From contig NZ_JAQISN010000005.1 of NCBI RefSeq assembly GCF_037450285.1, forward strand, positions 62,001 to 126,000: DNA of 64,000 bases. Reading direction: 5' to 3'. Below are positions 52,582 through 61,588 of the stretch, piece by piece. A program made the translations under genes and the position numbers. The notes under the pieces were generated by a model. It ran no database searches. It was given only the letters and a program-made list of their open reading frames with translations, and was not told the origin of the DNA. Position 1 is the first letter of the stretch, and each line of letters opens with the position of its first letter. This DNA comes from Erwinia sp. SLM-02. Lineage in GTDB: Bacteria > Pseudomonadota > Gammaproteobacteria > Enterobacterales > Enterobacteriaceae.

Positions 52582-53885
52582 CGCGCCGGGCGCTCCAGGC
52601 CTAAATGGCCGCGCAGCGTATCGGCCTGATACTCTGCGCGGAACACCCCCCGCTCCTGAAGTAACGGCACCACCTCGTTGAAAAAGGCGTCTGAAGCCTC
52701 CGGTATCCACGGCGGCATCACCACAAAACCATCCACCGCACGCTGCTGATACCATTCGGCGATGCGGGCCGCCAGCGACTGCGCGGTTCCCGCCACGATA
52801 AACCCGGATCCGGCCACCCATTTGGTAAACTGCCGCACGGTCATCCCCTGCTCCCTCGCATGGCTCAGCATCGGCGCAAAGCGCTCTTTTCGCGCCAGCT
52901 GACCGACGATGTCCGGCACCGGGCCGTCGAGATCGTGCTGCGCCCAGTCATAGTTCATGGTATTGGAGAGATGCGTCAGGGTTGCCAGCGGATGATGCAG
53001 TTGCTTCAGCTCGTTCAGCAGGTCGTCGGCCTCCTTCTGCGTGCGGCCAATCACCGGCTGCAGACCGGGCAGGATCTTCAGGCTGTCGGGCTTTCGGCCA
53101 TGGGCCACCACCCGCGCTTTGACCGCCGCATACCAGGTCTGTGCCGAAGCCAGATCGGGCTTTTCGGCGGCAAACACCGCATCCGCCGTCCGCGCCGCCA
53201 GCTCCATAAACGGCCCGGAACCGCCGGCCTGAAACGTCACCGGATGCCCCTGCGGCGGGCGGGAAATATTCAGCGGCCCGCGGCTGCGGAACCAGTCGTT
53301 ATCGATATTGGCATAGCGAATACGGCTGCCGTCGGCGTAAACGCCGTTTTCACGATCGCCAATAATCGCCTCATCCGCCCAGCTGTCCCAGAGTGTACGC
53401 ACCGCCTCAATAAACGCGTCCGCCTTTTCGTATCGCTGTTCGTGGCTCAGCAGCGTCTGACCAAAATTGGCCGCTTCGGCATCGCTGGTTGAGGTCACCA
53501 CGTTCCAGCCGGCACGCCCGCCGGTCAGATGGTCCAGCGTTGCCAGGGTACGCGCAGCGGCAAAGGGCTGGATCACCGAGCTGGAAATGGTCCCCGCCAG
53601 GCCGATTTTATCGGTGACCGCCCCCAGCGCAGAGAGCACGGTGAACGGTTCCGGCCGCTCGGTTACGCGATGGCGCACCGCTTCGGTCACGCTGTCGCCG
53701 TACACATCATCAATCGACAGCTTGTCGGCCATAAAAATCAGATCGAACTTCGCCGCCTCGGCCTTCTGTGCCAGTGATTGAATCAGCGGCCAGTCGGTGG
53801 GGTTCGGTTTTGCCGCGCCGGGCATTCGCCAGCCCGCGTAGTGGCAGCCGGTAGGTTCCAGGAACAGCGCCAGATGCAGTGACAT
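52578..53885 (-). CDS. FMN-dependent monooxygenase, NtaA/SnaA/DszA family
   Basis: 435 residues. Family motifs near the N-terminus (HYAGWRMPGAAKPNPTDW, FDLIFMADKLSID), the GWNVVTSTSDAEAANFG loop and RGPLNISRPPQGHPV with QAGGSGPFMELAA. These enzymes use FMNH2 from a partner reductase to oxidise nitrilotriacetate, EDTA, dibenzothiophene sulfones or modified cysteines. It is 3 bp from an amino-acid-type ABC importer, an arrangement seen in organosulfur-scavenging loci. The partner reductase is not in the window. Confidence 0.87.
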   Translation of the reverse strand: MSLHLALFLEPTGCHYAGWRMPGAAKPNPTDWPLIQSLAQKAEAAKFDLIFMADKLSIDDVYGDSVTEAVRHRVTERPEPFTVLSALGAVTDKIGLAGTISSSVIQPFAAARTLATLDHLTGGRAGWNVVTSTSDAEAANFGQTLLSHEQRYEKADAFIEAVRTLWDSWADEAIIGDRENGVYADGSRIRYANIDNDWFRSRGPLNISRPPQGHPVTFQAGGSGPFMELAARTADAVFAAEKPDLASAQTWYAAVKARVVAHGRKPDSLKILPGLQPVIGRTQKEADDLLNELKQLHHPLATLTHLSNTMNYDWAQHDLDGPVPDIVGQLARKERFAPMLSHAREQGMTVRQFTKWVAGSGFIVAGTAQSLAARIAEWYQQRAVDGFVVMPPWIPEASDAFFNEVVPLLQERGVFRAEYQADTLRGHLGLERPAR

Positions 53886-53888
53886 CGT

Positions 53889-54680
53889 TTACCCCTTAGC
53901 CGGCTGGGTGCTGACGGTCAGATCGGTATCAAACCACTTCTCGGAGATCTTCTTCAGCGTGCCGTCGGCGCGCAGTTCGGTCAGCGCCTTATCGACCTTC
54001 GCCTTCAGCTCCTCACCGCGGGCGTCCTTGCGGAACGGCAGGGCCACCTGCTTTTCGCCAAAGGTTTCACCCACCACCTTCAGCGGCAGATTCTTATGCT
54101 TGATCTGCCCCAGCAGGATCACCTGGCCGGAAACAAAGGCATCCACCTTGCCCTGCGCCACGCTGTTAAACACCACGTCGGACCCTTCAAAGGTCACCAG
54201 CTTGATTTTGTTTTCCGGGTCAAATTCCTTCAGCACTTTGGCATAGTTCGACCCCAGCTCGGCCGCCACGGTTTTCCCGGCCATGTCGCTCAGCCCGTGG
54301 ATGCTGTTGTTATTCACGCTGACCGCCAGCGCCGCCGCCGAGTAGTAATACGGTACGCTGTAATCATATTTCTTGCGGCGCTCCGGCGTGTCGGCGAAAT
54401 TGCCCACCGTATCCACCTTGCCCGTTTCCAGCGAGCCCAGCACCCCGACCCAGTCGGAGGTCACCCACTCGATCTTGTAGTGAATTTTCTCCGCCACCGC
54501 CTGCAGGATCTCGGCGCTGAAGCCTTTGATTTCATTACCCTGTTTAAAATAGTGCGGATAGCCATCCGGCGTGGCTCCCACCCTCAGCACCGGCTGCTTC
54601 GCAGATTTATCGGCGGCATTGTCGCAGCCGCTCAGCAGTGCCAGCGCGCCGGCAATCAGTGCAAATTTGTACCCTTTCAT
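53889..54680 (-). CDS. Amino-acid ABC transporter substrate-binding lipoprotein
   Basis: 263 residues. Lipobox ALLSGC (Cys19) marks a lipoprotein. Family-3 solute-binding pattern: LRVGATPDGYPHYF, AEKIHYKIEWVTSDW, TVGNFADTPERRKKYDYSVP, AAELGSNYAKVL. Similar proteins bind cystine, other polar amino acids or S-containing derivatives. Third gene of a four-gene minus-strand set with permease, ATPase and monooxygenase. Confidence 0.88.
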   Translation of the reverse strand: MKGYKFALIAGALALLSGCDNAADKSAKQPVLRVGATPDGYPHYFKQGNEIKGFSAEILQAVAEKIHYKIEWVTSDWVGVLGSLETGKVDTVGNFADTPERRKKYDYSVPYYYSAAALAVSVNNNSIHGLSDMAGKTVAAELGSNYAKVLKEFDPENKIKLVTFEGSDVVFNSVAQGKVDAFVSGQVILLGQIKHKNLPLKVVGETFGEKQVALPFRKDARGEELKAKVDKALTELRADGTLKKISEKWFDTDLTVSTQPAKG

Positions 54681-54699
54681 TATTGTTTTTCCCGGTTAG

Positions 54700-55368
54700 T
54701 CAGAGGACGTAAGGTTTGCCGATATAGCGTTCCAGCTGCCGCTGCAGCGCGCTGAGCACAATGGTCAGCGCCCAGTACACCAGCCCGACGGCAAAATAGG
54801 CTTCGAAGAATTTCAGTGATTCGGTGGCAATCAGCTTGCCGCCCGCCAGCAGCTCACTCACCCCGAGGGTGAAGGCCAGCGACGAGTTCTTGATCAGGCC
54901 AATCCAGATATTCCCGGCGGCGGGAATGGCATTGCGGCACGCCTGCGGCAGCAGGATACGCCTCGCCGCGTGGACGTGGCTGAGGCCGGATGCCAGCGAG
55001 GCCTCCCACTGCCCGCGATCCACTGAATCAATCGCCGCACGAAACACCTCGGCAAGATAGGCGGCGCTGTTCAGGCTCAGGCCGATAATCACCGCGTGCG
55101 TGGCGCTCAGGCTGTTCAACGCCGGGAACAGCTGCGGCAGGCCGAAGTAGATAATCAGCAGCTGCACCAGCACCGGCGTGCCGCGAAAAAAGGAGATATA
55201 CAGGTGGGCAAACAGCGCCAGCGGGCGAATACTCCGCAGCAAAACGGCCAGCCCGGCACCCAGCACGGTGGCCAGCACAATAGAGCACAGCGAAATAAAC
55301 AGGGTGATCGGCAGGTAAGTCAGGATCTGCGGGATAATCCCCAGCATATAGCCAACGTCAAAATTCAT
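54700..55368 (-). CDS. Amino-acid ABC transporter permease (HisM/GlnP type)
   Basis: 222 residues, five TMs. Conserved FFRGTPVLVQLLIIYFGLP and the EAA loop WEASLASGLSHVHAARRILL-like are present. One permease gene only, so it acts as a homodimer with the adjacent ATPase. 23 bp downstream of the ATPase gene. Confidence 0.92.
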   Translation of the reverse strand: MNFDVGYMLGIIPQILTYLPITLFISLCSIVLATVLGAGLAVLLRSIRPLALFAHLYISFFRGTPVLVQLLIIYFGLPQLFPALNSLSATHAVIIGLSLNSAAYLAEVFRAAIDSVDRGQWEASLASGLSHVHAARRILLPQACRNAIPAAGNIWIGLIKNSSLAFTLGVSELLAGGKLIATESLKFFEAYFAVGLVYWALTIVLSALQRQLERYIGKPYVL

Positions 55369-55391
55369 GGCGGGATGTCCTTATCGTAGGG

Positions 55392-56123
55392 TCAGGCAAA
55401 TTCGTGGAGGAAACGGTGCGCGCGGTTTTCCGTAACGGGATCGAACATCACCTCCGGCGCGCCCTGCTCGACGATGCGCCCCTGCTCCATAAAAAATATT
55501 CGCTGCGAAATATCACGGGCGAAACGCATTTCATGGGTGACGATCAGCATGGTCAGCGAACGTTCCGCCAGGCTGGCGATCAGGTTCAGAATGTCGCGCC
55601 GCAGCTCCGGGTCCAGCGATGAGGTGGGTTCATCCAGCAGCAGCGCTTCCGGCTCCAGGCTCAGCGCGCGGGCAATACCGACGCGCTGCTGCTGACCGCC
55701 GGAAAGCGTAATGGGATAGGCAGAAGCCTTATGCGCCAGGCCGACGCTGGTCAGCAGCGCCATCGCCCGGTCGCGAGCCTCATCCCGGCGACAGCCGCGG
55801 CCGTAGATCAGCACTTCGGAGATATTTTCCAGCGCGGTTTTGTTCTTAAACAGGTTGTAGTGCTGGAAGACCATCGCGCTCTGGCGACGAAAGCGGGTGG
55901 TATTGCGGTGGGTCAGCGCGGTGGTATCAACCGTTTCTGCACCGATGGTAAGCTGGCCGCTGTCGGGTTTCACCAGCAGATTCAGGCTGCGCAGCAGCGT
56001 GGATTTTCCCGAACCGGACGGCCCGATAATCGACACCACTTCACCACGCCTGACGCTGAAGTTGATGTCGTTAAGCGCCTGATAATTCTTAAACTTTTTA
56101 TTTAACCCGCTGACTTTAATCAT
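55392..56123 (-). CDS. Amino-acid ABC transporter ATP-binding protein
   Basis: 243 residues from MIKVSGLNKK, the start set by the GGGGCGG ribosome site. Walker A GPSGSGKST, Q-loop MVFQHYNLF, signature LSGGQQQR, Walker B ALLLDEPTSSLD, His switch VTHEM. First gene of the set; the 140 bp upstream to the catalase stop contain the promoter. Confidence 0.93.
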   Translation of the reverse strand: MIKVSGLNKKFKNYQALNDINFSVRRGEVVSIIGPSGSGKSTLLRSLNLLVKPDSGQLTIGAETVDTTALTHRNTTRFRRQSAMVFQHYNLFKNKTALENISEVLIYGRGCRRDEARDRAMALLTSVGLAHKASAYPITLSGGQQQRVGIARALSLEPEALLLDEPTSSLDPELRRDILNLIASLAERSLTMLIVTHEMRFARDISQRIFFMEQGRIVEQGAPEVMFDPVTENRAHRFLHEFA

Positions 56124-56263
56124 TACCGCCCCGCTGAAAGTTAACTTTGGGGCAGTGTAACGTTGCACAAAATCACAGACGAATGCTTAAAAATTATAAG
56201 GTTAGTTATTATTCGCTGAAGAAGGCCGCACGGGAAATGGCCCCCCGAAGGAGGCCGTGAGGA

Positions 56264-57733
56264 TTAAGCGCGTTTTGCACGCTCGGCGGTGACCTGCTGC
56301 GCGATACGGTCGCCAATGCAGCGATCGATATTGCGCCAGTATTCAAAAGCACGTGAGAGCACCGGCTCCTCCACGCCGTTCAGCAGATGGCCGCTGACGT
56401 TATCCACCAGCCGCTGGCGGGCGGCGTCATCCATCACCTGATTAACCAGCGTGTTCGCCTGGCCGTAGTCGTCGTCATCACGGTGCAGGCTGTACGGTGC
56501 GTGCACCATCTCACCGCTGGCGTGCCAGGTGGAATCCGTCGGATAACGCTTGCCGTCGGCAACCGGACCGCCTTTGGAATTCGGCGCGTAAACCGGGTCA
56601 GAAACCGGGTTCATACGCATCGCTCCGTCCTTGCTGTAGCTGTTAACCGGCGACTGCGGCGCGTTTACCGGGATCTGATTGTAGTTCACCCCCAGCCGCG
56701 CACGGTGTGCATCCGCATAGGCAAACATGCGGCCGATCAGCATTTTATCCGGGCTGATACCGATGCCCGGGACCAGATTGTTTGGCTCGAAGGCCGCCTG
56801 TTCAATCTGCGCGTGGTTATCGGTTGGATTCCGGTTAAGGGTGAGTTTACCGACCTTAATCAGCGGGTAATCCGCGTGCGGCCACACCTTGGTCAGATCG
56901 AAGGGGTTAAAACGATAATTATCCGCCTCGGCGAACGGCATAATCTGCATAAACAGCGTCCAGCTCGGGTACTCCCCGCGTTTGATCGCTTCATACAGAT
57001 CGCGAGTATGGTAGTCGCCATCCTGCCCGACCAGCAGATCGGCCTCCTGCTGATGCAGGCACTCAACGCCCTGGTCGGTTTTGAAGTGGTATTTCACCCA
57101 GAACTTTTCGCCCTGTGCGTTGACCCACATGTAGGTATGGCTGGAAAAACCGTCCATATGTCGCCAGCTTTTCGGGATCCCACGGTCCCCCATCAGCCAG
57201 GCCACCTGGTGCGCCGACTCCGGGGACAGCGTCCAGAAATCCCACTGCATATCGTGATCGCGCAGATTGTTATCGGCGCGGCGCTTTTGCGAACGGATAA
57301 AGTGCTGGAATTTCAGCGGGTCACGAATGAAAAATACCGGGGTGTTGTTCCCCACCATATCGTAGTTGCCTTCGCTGGTGTAGAACTTGATGGCGAAGCC
57401 ACGCGGATCGCGCCAGGTATCCGGGCTGCCCCGTTCCCCCGCCACGGTGGAAAAACGCATCACCACATCCGTTTTAACGCCGGGCTGGAACAGTGCCGCT
57501 CGCGTATAGCGACTGATATCTTCCGTCACCTCAAAATGACCAAACGCCCCGCTACCTTTGGCATGCGGCTGGCGCTCGGGAATGCGTTCACGGTTGAAAT
57601 TGGCCATCTGCTCAATCAGATAGTGGTCATGCAGCAGCAATGGTCCGTTCGGTCCGACCGAAAGGGAATGCTCATCGCTGGCGACCGGGCTACCGGCATC
57701 GGTGGTGGTAGGCTTGCATTTATCGTTGCTCAT
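56264..57733 (-). CDS. katA: Monofunctional haem catalase (small-subunit, clade 3 type)
   Basis: 489 residues from the ATG 8 nt after GGAG; a GTG directly before it is possible. Catalytic His in RQPHAKGSGAFG, Asn in DMVGNNTPVFF, and proximal haem Tyr in RMFAYADAHRARLGVN. The length excludes the large-subunit KatE type with its extra flavodoxin-like domain. Cytoplasmic, no signal peptide; breaks down hydrogen peroxide. Stands alone; no OxyR site can be asserted from sequence. Confidence 0.93.
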   Translation of the reverse strand: MSNDKCKPTTTDAGSPVASDEHSLSVGPNGPLLLHDHYLIEQMANFNRERIPERQPHAKGSGAFGHFEVTEDISRYTRAALFQPGVKTDVVMRFSTVAGERGSPDTWRDPRGFAIKFYTSEGNYDMVGNNTPVFFIRDPLKFQHFIRSQKRRADNNLRDHDMQWDFWTLSPESAHQVAWLMGDRGIPKSWRHMDGFSSHTYMWVNAQGEKFWVKYHFKTDQGVECLHQQEADLLVGQDGDYHTRDLYEAIKRGEYPSWTLFMQIMPFAEADNYRFNPFDLTKVWPHADYPLIKVGKLTLNRNPTDNHAQIEQAAFEPNNLVPGIGISPDKMLIGRMFAYADAHRARLGVNYNQIPVNAPQSPVNSYSKDGAMRMNPVSDPVYAPNSKGGPVADGKRYPTDSTWHASGEMVHAPYSLHRDDDDYGQANTLVNQVMDDAARQRLVDNVSGHLLNGVEEPVLSRAFEYWRNIDRCIGDRIAQQVTAERAKRA

Positions 57734-57831
57734 CACTGTCTCTCCGACATTGTTATGGAGTCCAGCGATTAAGGGTAGACTATATACACAAAAAAAATGT
57801 GCCTTTCGTGTTTAACGGTACAAAGCATAAG

Positions 57832-57854
57832 CAGACCACAATTACTGTGGTCTG
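57832..57854. terminator. Hairpin downstream of the HigBA pair
   Basis: CAGACCACA / TGTGGTCTG, a 9-bp perfect stem with a 5-nt loop, 8 bp past the higA stop. Weak flanking T-content; probably ends the toxin-antitoxin transcript. Confidence 0.55.
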
Positions 57855-57862
57855 GTTTCAGT

Positions 57863-58162
57863 TTATATATGAAATGCAACGCGCTTACCGGATGGAAGCT
57901 CTACATCCAGACTTAACTTACCGCCCATCGCTTCAATATAGCGTTTTAGGGTAGCCAGCTTCAGCTCATTGCCACGCTGTTCAAGCTGTGTGATCGCGGG
58001 CTGACTGATGCCCATGGCTTCAGCCACATGTCTTTGCGATAGTTGAAGCTCTTCACGGATCATTTGCAGACCGGTTTCAAGTATCAGTTCATCAGCCAGT
58101 TCGGTAATCCGTTTCTGACTTTCCGGCGATCGAGCCGCAATGACTTCATCTAGTGTTCTCAT
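57863..58162 (-). CDS. higA: HigA-type antitoxin, XRE-family HTH protein
   Basis: 99 residues. An N-terminal helical region is followed by an HTH (about 37-90: LQLSQRHVAEAMGISQPAIT, QLEQRGNELKLATLKRYIEA). It neutralises the toxin encoded just upstream and represses the shared promoter. The ATG overlaps the toxin stop (ATGA), and the toxin-first order is typical of higBA. Confidence 0.88.
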   Translation of the reverse strand: MRTLDEVIAARSPESQKRITELADELILETGLQMIREELQLSQRHVAEAMGISQPAITQLEQRGNELKLATLKRYIEAMGGKLSLDVELPSGKRVAFHI

Positions 58163-58509
58163 TTTTTGCCCTCTAAATCAGAAAGATGAAACGAATATTC
58201 CTCATCGGCAATACGGATCAACTTTTCATAAAATTGCTTGTCGTTACGTTTGTCGCCGGCGCAAAGCACAATTGCCTGTCTGACTGGGTCAAACGCAAAG
58301 AACGCCCGTATCGGCAATCCAGCATACTGAATACGAAGTTCTTTCATATTCTTATAGCGCGATCCCTTCACCGTATCGGCATAAGGCCGCGAAAGTGAAG
58401 GTCCAAAAGTTCTCAGACGAATCAGATCGGCTAACACTTTTTCCTGTAAACCGAGTTCCTGCTCATGTAACCAGCGATCGAATAACGGCCCCACTATTAC
58501 CGTCCACAT
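58159..58509 (-). CDS. higB: HigB/Gp49-type RelE-superfamily toxin
   Basis: 116 residues. The pattern of phage-derived Gp49/HigB toxins: WLHEQELGLQEKVLADLIRL, GSRYKNMKELRIQYAGLPIR, AFFAFDPVRQAIVLCAGDKR, then FYEKLIRIADEEY. The family cuts ribosome-bound mRNA. ATG at 58509 follows AAGGAG. Palindromes immediately upstream are likely binding sites for the HigA or HigBA complex. Confidence 0.88.
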   Translation of the reverse strand: MWTVIVGPLFDRWLHEQELGLQEKVLADLIRLRTFGPSLSRPYADTVKGSRYKNMKELRIQYAGLPIRAFFAFDPVRQAIVLCAGDKRNDKQFYEKLIRIADEEYSFHLSDLEGKK

Positions 58510-58534
58510 TCCCTTGCTCCTTGCATGTCCTTTT

Positions 58535-58580
58535 ATAAGCTATAGCTTATGAATTGCAGTGTAGGAACTGCAATTCATAA
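58535..58580. promoter_or_regulatory. Palindromes in the higBA promoter
   Basis: ATAAGCTATAGCTTAT (58535-58550) is a perfect 16-bp palindrome 25 bp upstream of the toxin start. Sharing its last bases, TTATGAATTGCAGT (58547-58560) and ACTGCAATTCATAA (58567-58580) form a perfect 14-bp inverted repeat around 6 bp. Overlap with the expected -10/-35 region fits autoregulation by the antitoxin. The following 200 bp to metQ hold no gene I can support. Confidence 0.7.
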
Positions 58581-58779
58581 TTTCAAGGGAAATGCGCAAA
58601 GCCACTACATACAGTCAATCGGATGTAGCAAATTTTTATCAAACAACATCAACTCGAAATTGAAACCAATTAGCAAACGCGATAAAGAGGTCGGGAGGAA
58701 AATCCATTTTACTGCCATAAAAAAGCCCCAAACAAAGGAGTATTCTCCCCCCTGTTCCGGGCCTTTACGCTGCGTTAAA

Positions 58780-59592
58780 TCAGTTATTAACCGGGATCAC
58801 CGCGCCTTTGTATTTGGTGCGGATCCAGTCCTGGATCGCCTGAGAGTGCAGCACGGTCACCAGCGCTTTGATGTCCGGCTTGTTCTCGTCACCGCGATGC
58901 ACGGTAATGATGTTGGCGTACGGGTTGTTCTCGCCGCTTTCCACCGCAATCGGGTCTTTTACCGGATCCAGACCCGCGTCAATCGCGTAGTTAGCGTTGA
59001 TCACCACCGCGTCGCCTTCGTCATTGTTGTACATCTGTGGCAGCAGCGCGCCTTCAACGTTCGGCAGGAACTTCAGGTGTTTCGGGTTTTCCACGATGTC
59101 GCTGATGCGCGCATTCACCTTGTTCACGCCCGGCTTCAGCTTGATCACCCCCTCTTTCTCGAAGATGGACAGGATGCGGCCCTCTTCCGCTACCGCATCA
59201 CGCATGATCACTTTGCCGTTCTCCGGCAGCTCTTTCAGCGATTTGAACTTCTTCGAATAGATGCCGATAGGCTCGATGTGAATCGCACCCGCGCTGACGA
59301 AATCATAGGTCTTATCACCGGCGTGATCTTTCAGCACGCTGTTCAGATACGGAATGTGCTGGAAATAGTTGGCATCGATATCGCGGCTGGCCAGCGCGGT
59401 GTTTGGCAGGATGTAATCCTGGAACGGTTTGATTTCCAGATCGATGCCCTGCTTCGCCAGAATCGGCTTCGCCTGCTCCAGAATTTCCGCGTGCGGCACG
59501 TTAGACGCCCCAACGGTCAGCGTGTCTGCCCATGCGCTCAGGCTCAGGGCTCCCAGGGTGGCTGCAGCCAGCAGCGTCAGTGTTTTTTTCAT
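58780..59592 (-). CDS. metQ: MetQ/NlpA-family methionine-type binding protein
   Basis: 270 residues from MKKTLTLLAAAT, set by AGGA 9 nt upstream; the longer frame starts inside metI and is rejected. NlpA-family pattern: VGASNVPHAEILEQ, IKPFQDYILPNTAL, ANYFQHIPYLN, VNARISDIVENPKHLKFLP and VINANYAIDAG. The signal peptide ends SAWADTL with no lipobox Cys, so it appears to be a free periplasmic protein, not the usual lipoprotein. Third gene of metNIQ order; ligand methionine or a related compound. Confidence 0.87.
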   Translation of the reverse strand: MKKTLTLLAAATLGALSLSAWADTLTVGASNVPHAEILEQAKPILAKQGIDLEIKPFQDYILPNTALASRDIDANYFQHIPYLNSVLKDHAGDKTYDFVSAGAIHIEPIGIYSKKFKSLKELPENGKVIMRDAVAEEGRILSIFEKEGVIKLKPGVNKVNARISDIVENPKHLKFLPNVEGALLPQMYNNDEGDAVVINANYAIDAGLDPVKDPIAVESGENNPYANIITVHRGDENKPDIKALVTVLHSQAIQDWIRTKYKGAVIPVNN

Positions 59593-59611
59593 TTTGGATT
59601 TTCCTAAAAAG

Positions 59612-60280
59612 TTAACGTTTGTCGAGCCGTGTCGTGAGCACATCACCTAAAAACTGGATGATAAAAACAATCACCAGAATCATCACCGTCGCCACCAGCG
59701 TCACATCGCCGTGGTTACGTTGAAAACCTTCCAGATACGCCAGATTACCGAGGCCGCCGGCACCGATCACCCCGGCCATCGCGCTGTAGCTGACCAGCGC
59801 AATCAGCGTCACGGTGATGCCGGACACCAGCGCGGGTGAGGACTCCGGCAGCAGCACGCGAAAAATCAGCGTGCTCAGCTTCGCGCCCATCGAGCGGGAG
59901 GCCTCAATCACCCCTTTGTCCACTTCGCGCAGGCCGATCTCCACCAGCCGGGCGTAAAACGGGGCCGCGCCGACAATCAGCGCAGGCAGCGCGGCGTTAG
60001 CACCGAGAATGGTGCCGATCAGCGTTTTGGTGAAGGGGATCAACAGCACAATCAAAATAATGAACGGAATGGAGCGGAACACATTCACCAGGATGGAAAT
60101 CGCGCCGTACACCGCGCGGTTCTGGAACAGTCCGCCGCGTGCGGTCAGGAACAGCGCCAGGCCAAGCAGGATCCCCAGCACAAAGGTCGCCAGGCCGGAC
60201 AGCGCGGTCATATAGAGCGTTTCGCCGGTGGCGGCCCACAGCTGGTCCAGCTTGAGGTGCGGAAACAGGGACTCAGACAT
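59612..60280 (-). CDS. metI: MetI-type ABC permease
   Basis: 222 residues, five TMs. Conserved LVNVFRSIPFIILIVLLIPF and the EAA loop SRSMGAKLSTLIFRVLLPES. Pairs with MetN as a homodimer. Its start overlaps the metN stop by 8 bp; metQ follows 19 bp downstream. Confidence 0.92.
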   Translation of the reverse strand: MSESLFPHLKLDQLWAATGETLYMTALSGLATFVLGILLGLALFLTARGGLFQNRAVYGAISILVNVFRSIPFIILIVLLIPFTKTLIGTILGANAALPALIVGAAPFYARLVEIGLREVDKGVIEASRSMGAKLSTLIFRVLLPESSPALVSGITVTLIALVSYSAMAGVIGAGGLGNLAYLEGFQRNHGDVTLVATVMILVIVFIIQFLGDVLTTRLDKR

Positions 60281-61298
60281 TTTTTACCACCTCGGTTGAA
60301 ATTGCATGGGCGTGCAGATCGGCCAGAATGTTCTCCAGCTGGGTGCCGCTGGCCGGAACCTGCAGCCACAGCTCACCAAAGGTGCCGTTGGCGGTCTGGG
60401 TCATTTTCCCGTGCAGGATATTGAACGGCAGCGCGTATTTCAGCGTCAGTTCGCCGACGATCGGCTGGCGCGTGCTCTGGCCGACAAAGGTCAGCTTCAG
60501 TACCGCGCCCGCCGCCGCATCAACCAGCCCGGCATTAAACGGCGTATCGGCGCTGCTGTATTCGGTGGTCTGCTTGACGAACTGGCGGGTGATCGGCTGC
60601 TGCGGATGGGTGAACACCGACAGCACCTCGCCCTCTTCCACGATGCGCCCGGCTTCCATCACCGCCACGCGGTGGCAGATCTTGCGCACCACGTGCATCT
60701 CATGGGTGATCAGCACGATGGTCAGCCTGAGCTGGCGGTTAATATCCAGCAGCAGATCGAGAATGGCGTCGGTGGTTTGCGGATCCAGCGCCGAGGTGGC
60801 TTCGTCGCACAGCAGCACGTCCGGGCTGTTAGCCAGCGCGCGGGCGATCCCCACGCGCTGCTTCTGCCCGCCGCTCAGCTGTGAGGGATAGGCCTGCTCC
60901 TTGCCGTTCAGCCCGACCAGCTCAATCAGCTCCTGCACCCGGCGCTGGATGACCGCCTTTGGCGCACCGGCGATTTGCAACGAGAAGGCGATATTTTCGC
61001 TGACGGTGCGCGACCACAGCAGATTGAAATGCTGAAACACCATGCTGATTTTCAATCGCGCCTGGCGCAGCGCTTCACCGCTGGCCTGGGCGATATCCTG
61101 CCCGGCCACCATCACGCTGCCGGAGGTCGGTTTTTCCAGACCGTTGAGCAGGCGGATCAGCGTACTTTTTCCCGCGCCGCTGTAGCCAATAATGCCGTAA
61201 ATCTGGCCCTGCTCTACCTGCAGATTGACGTTGTCAACGGCGGTGACCAGGCCCGAACGGGCGTGAAATATTTTAGAAACGTTGCGTAAAACGATCAT
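60273..61298 (-). CDS. metN: MetN-type ABC ATP-binding protein
   Basis: 341 residues. Walker A GYSGAGKST, signature LSGGQKQR, Walker B VLLCDEATSALDP, His switch ITHEMHVV, followed by a C-terminal NIL regulatory domain (about 260-341) that in MetN binds methionine to inhibit transport. Upstream I see no MetJ boxes (AGACGTCT), so this copy may be outside the methionine regulon and serve another substrate or strain-specific uptake. Confidence 0.92.
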   Translation of the reverse strand: MIVLRNVSKIFHARSGLVTAVDNVNLQVEQGQIYGIIGYSGAGKSTLIRLLNGLEKPTSGSVMVAGQDIAQASGEALRQARLKISMVFQHFNLLWSRTVSENIAFSLQIAGAPKAVIQRRVQELIELVGLNGKEQAYPSQLSGGQKQRVGIARALANSPDVLLCDEATSALDPQTTDAILDLLLDINRQLRLTIVLITHEMHVVRKICHRVAVMEAGRIVEEGEVLSVFTHPQQPITRQFVKQTTEYSSADTPFNAGLVDAAAGAVLKLTFVGQSTRQPIVGELTLKYALPFNILHGKMTQTANGTFGELWLQVPASGTQLENILADLHAHAISTEVVKNV

Positions 61299-61588
61299 CT
61301 GTTGCCTGTTTTCTGCCGTCGTATCAGCGAAATATGCTGATTAATTAAACTGATTTTTATAAGTGAATTATCGATAGCACTAATTGCCTGGTGATATTAA
61401 GCAGCAGGGAAACTATTGGAAACGACTGAAATGGCATGGCTTATAACCAAAGAGAATATTTGGAGCCTGATTCTGTCTTTCGGGTTCTGAAAACCTGTGG
61501 CAATAATGGAGAAAATTTCTGCGAAGCGTCGCGTTCGGCACGGTTTTTTATCCACGGGCTGAATGGCTTACCGTAATAAGGCTGCACT
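61299..61588. promoter_or_regulatory. Divergent region between metN and the FGGY kinase
   Basis: 290 bp, AT-rich next to metN (ATTAATTAAACTG), holding the two divergent promoters. No MetJ box, riboswitch or repeat is recognisable. Confidence 0.4.
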
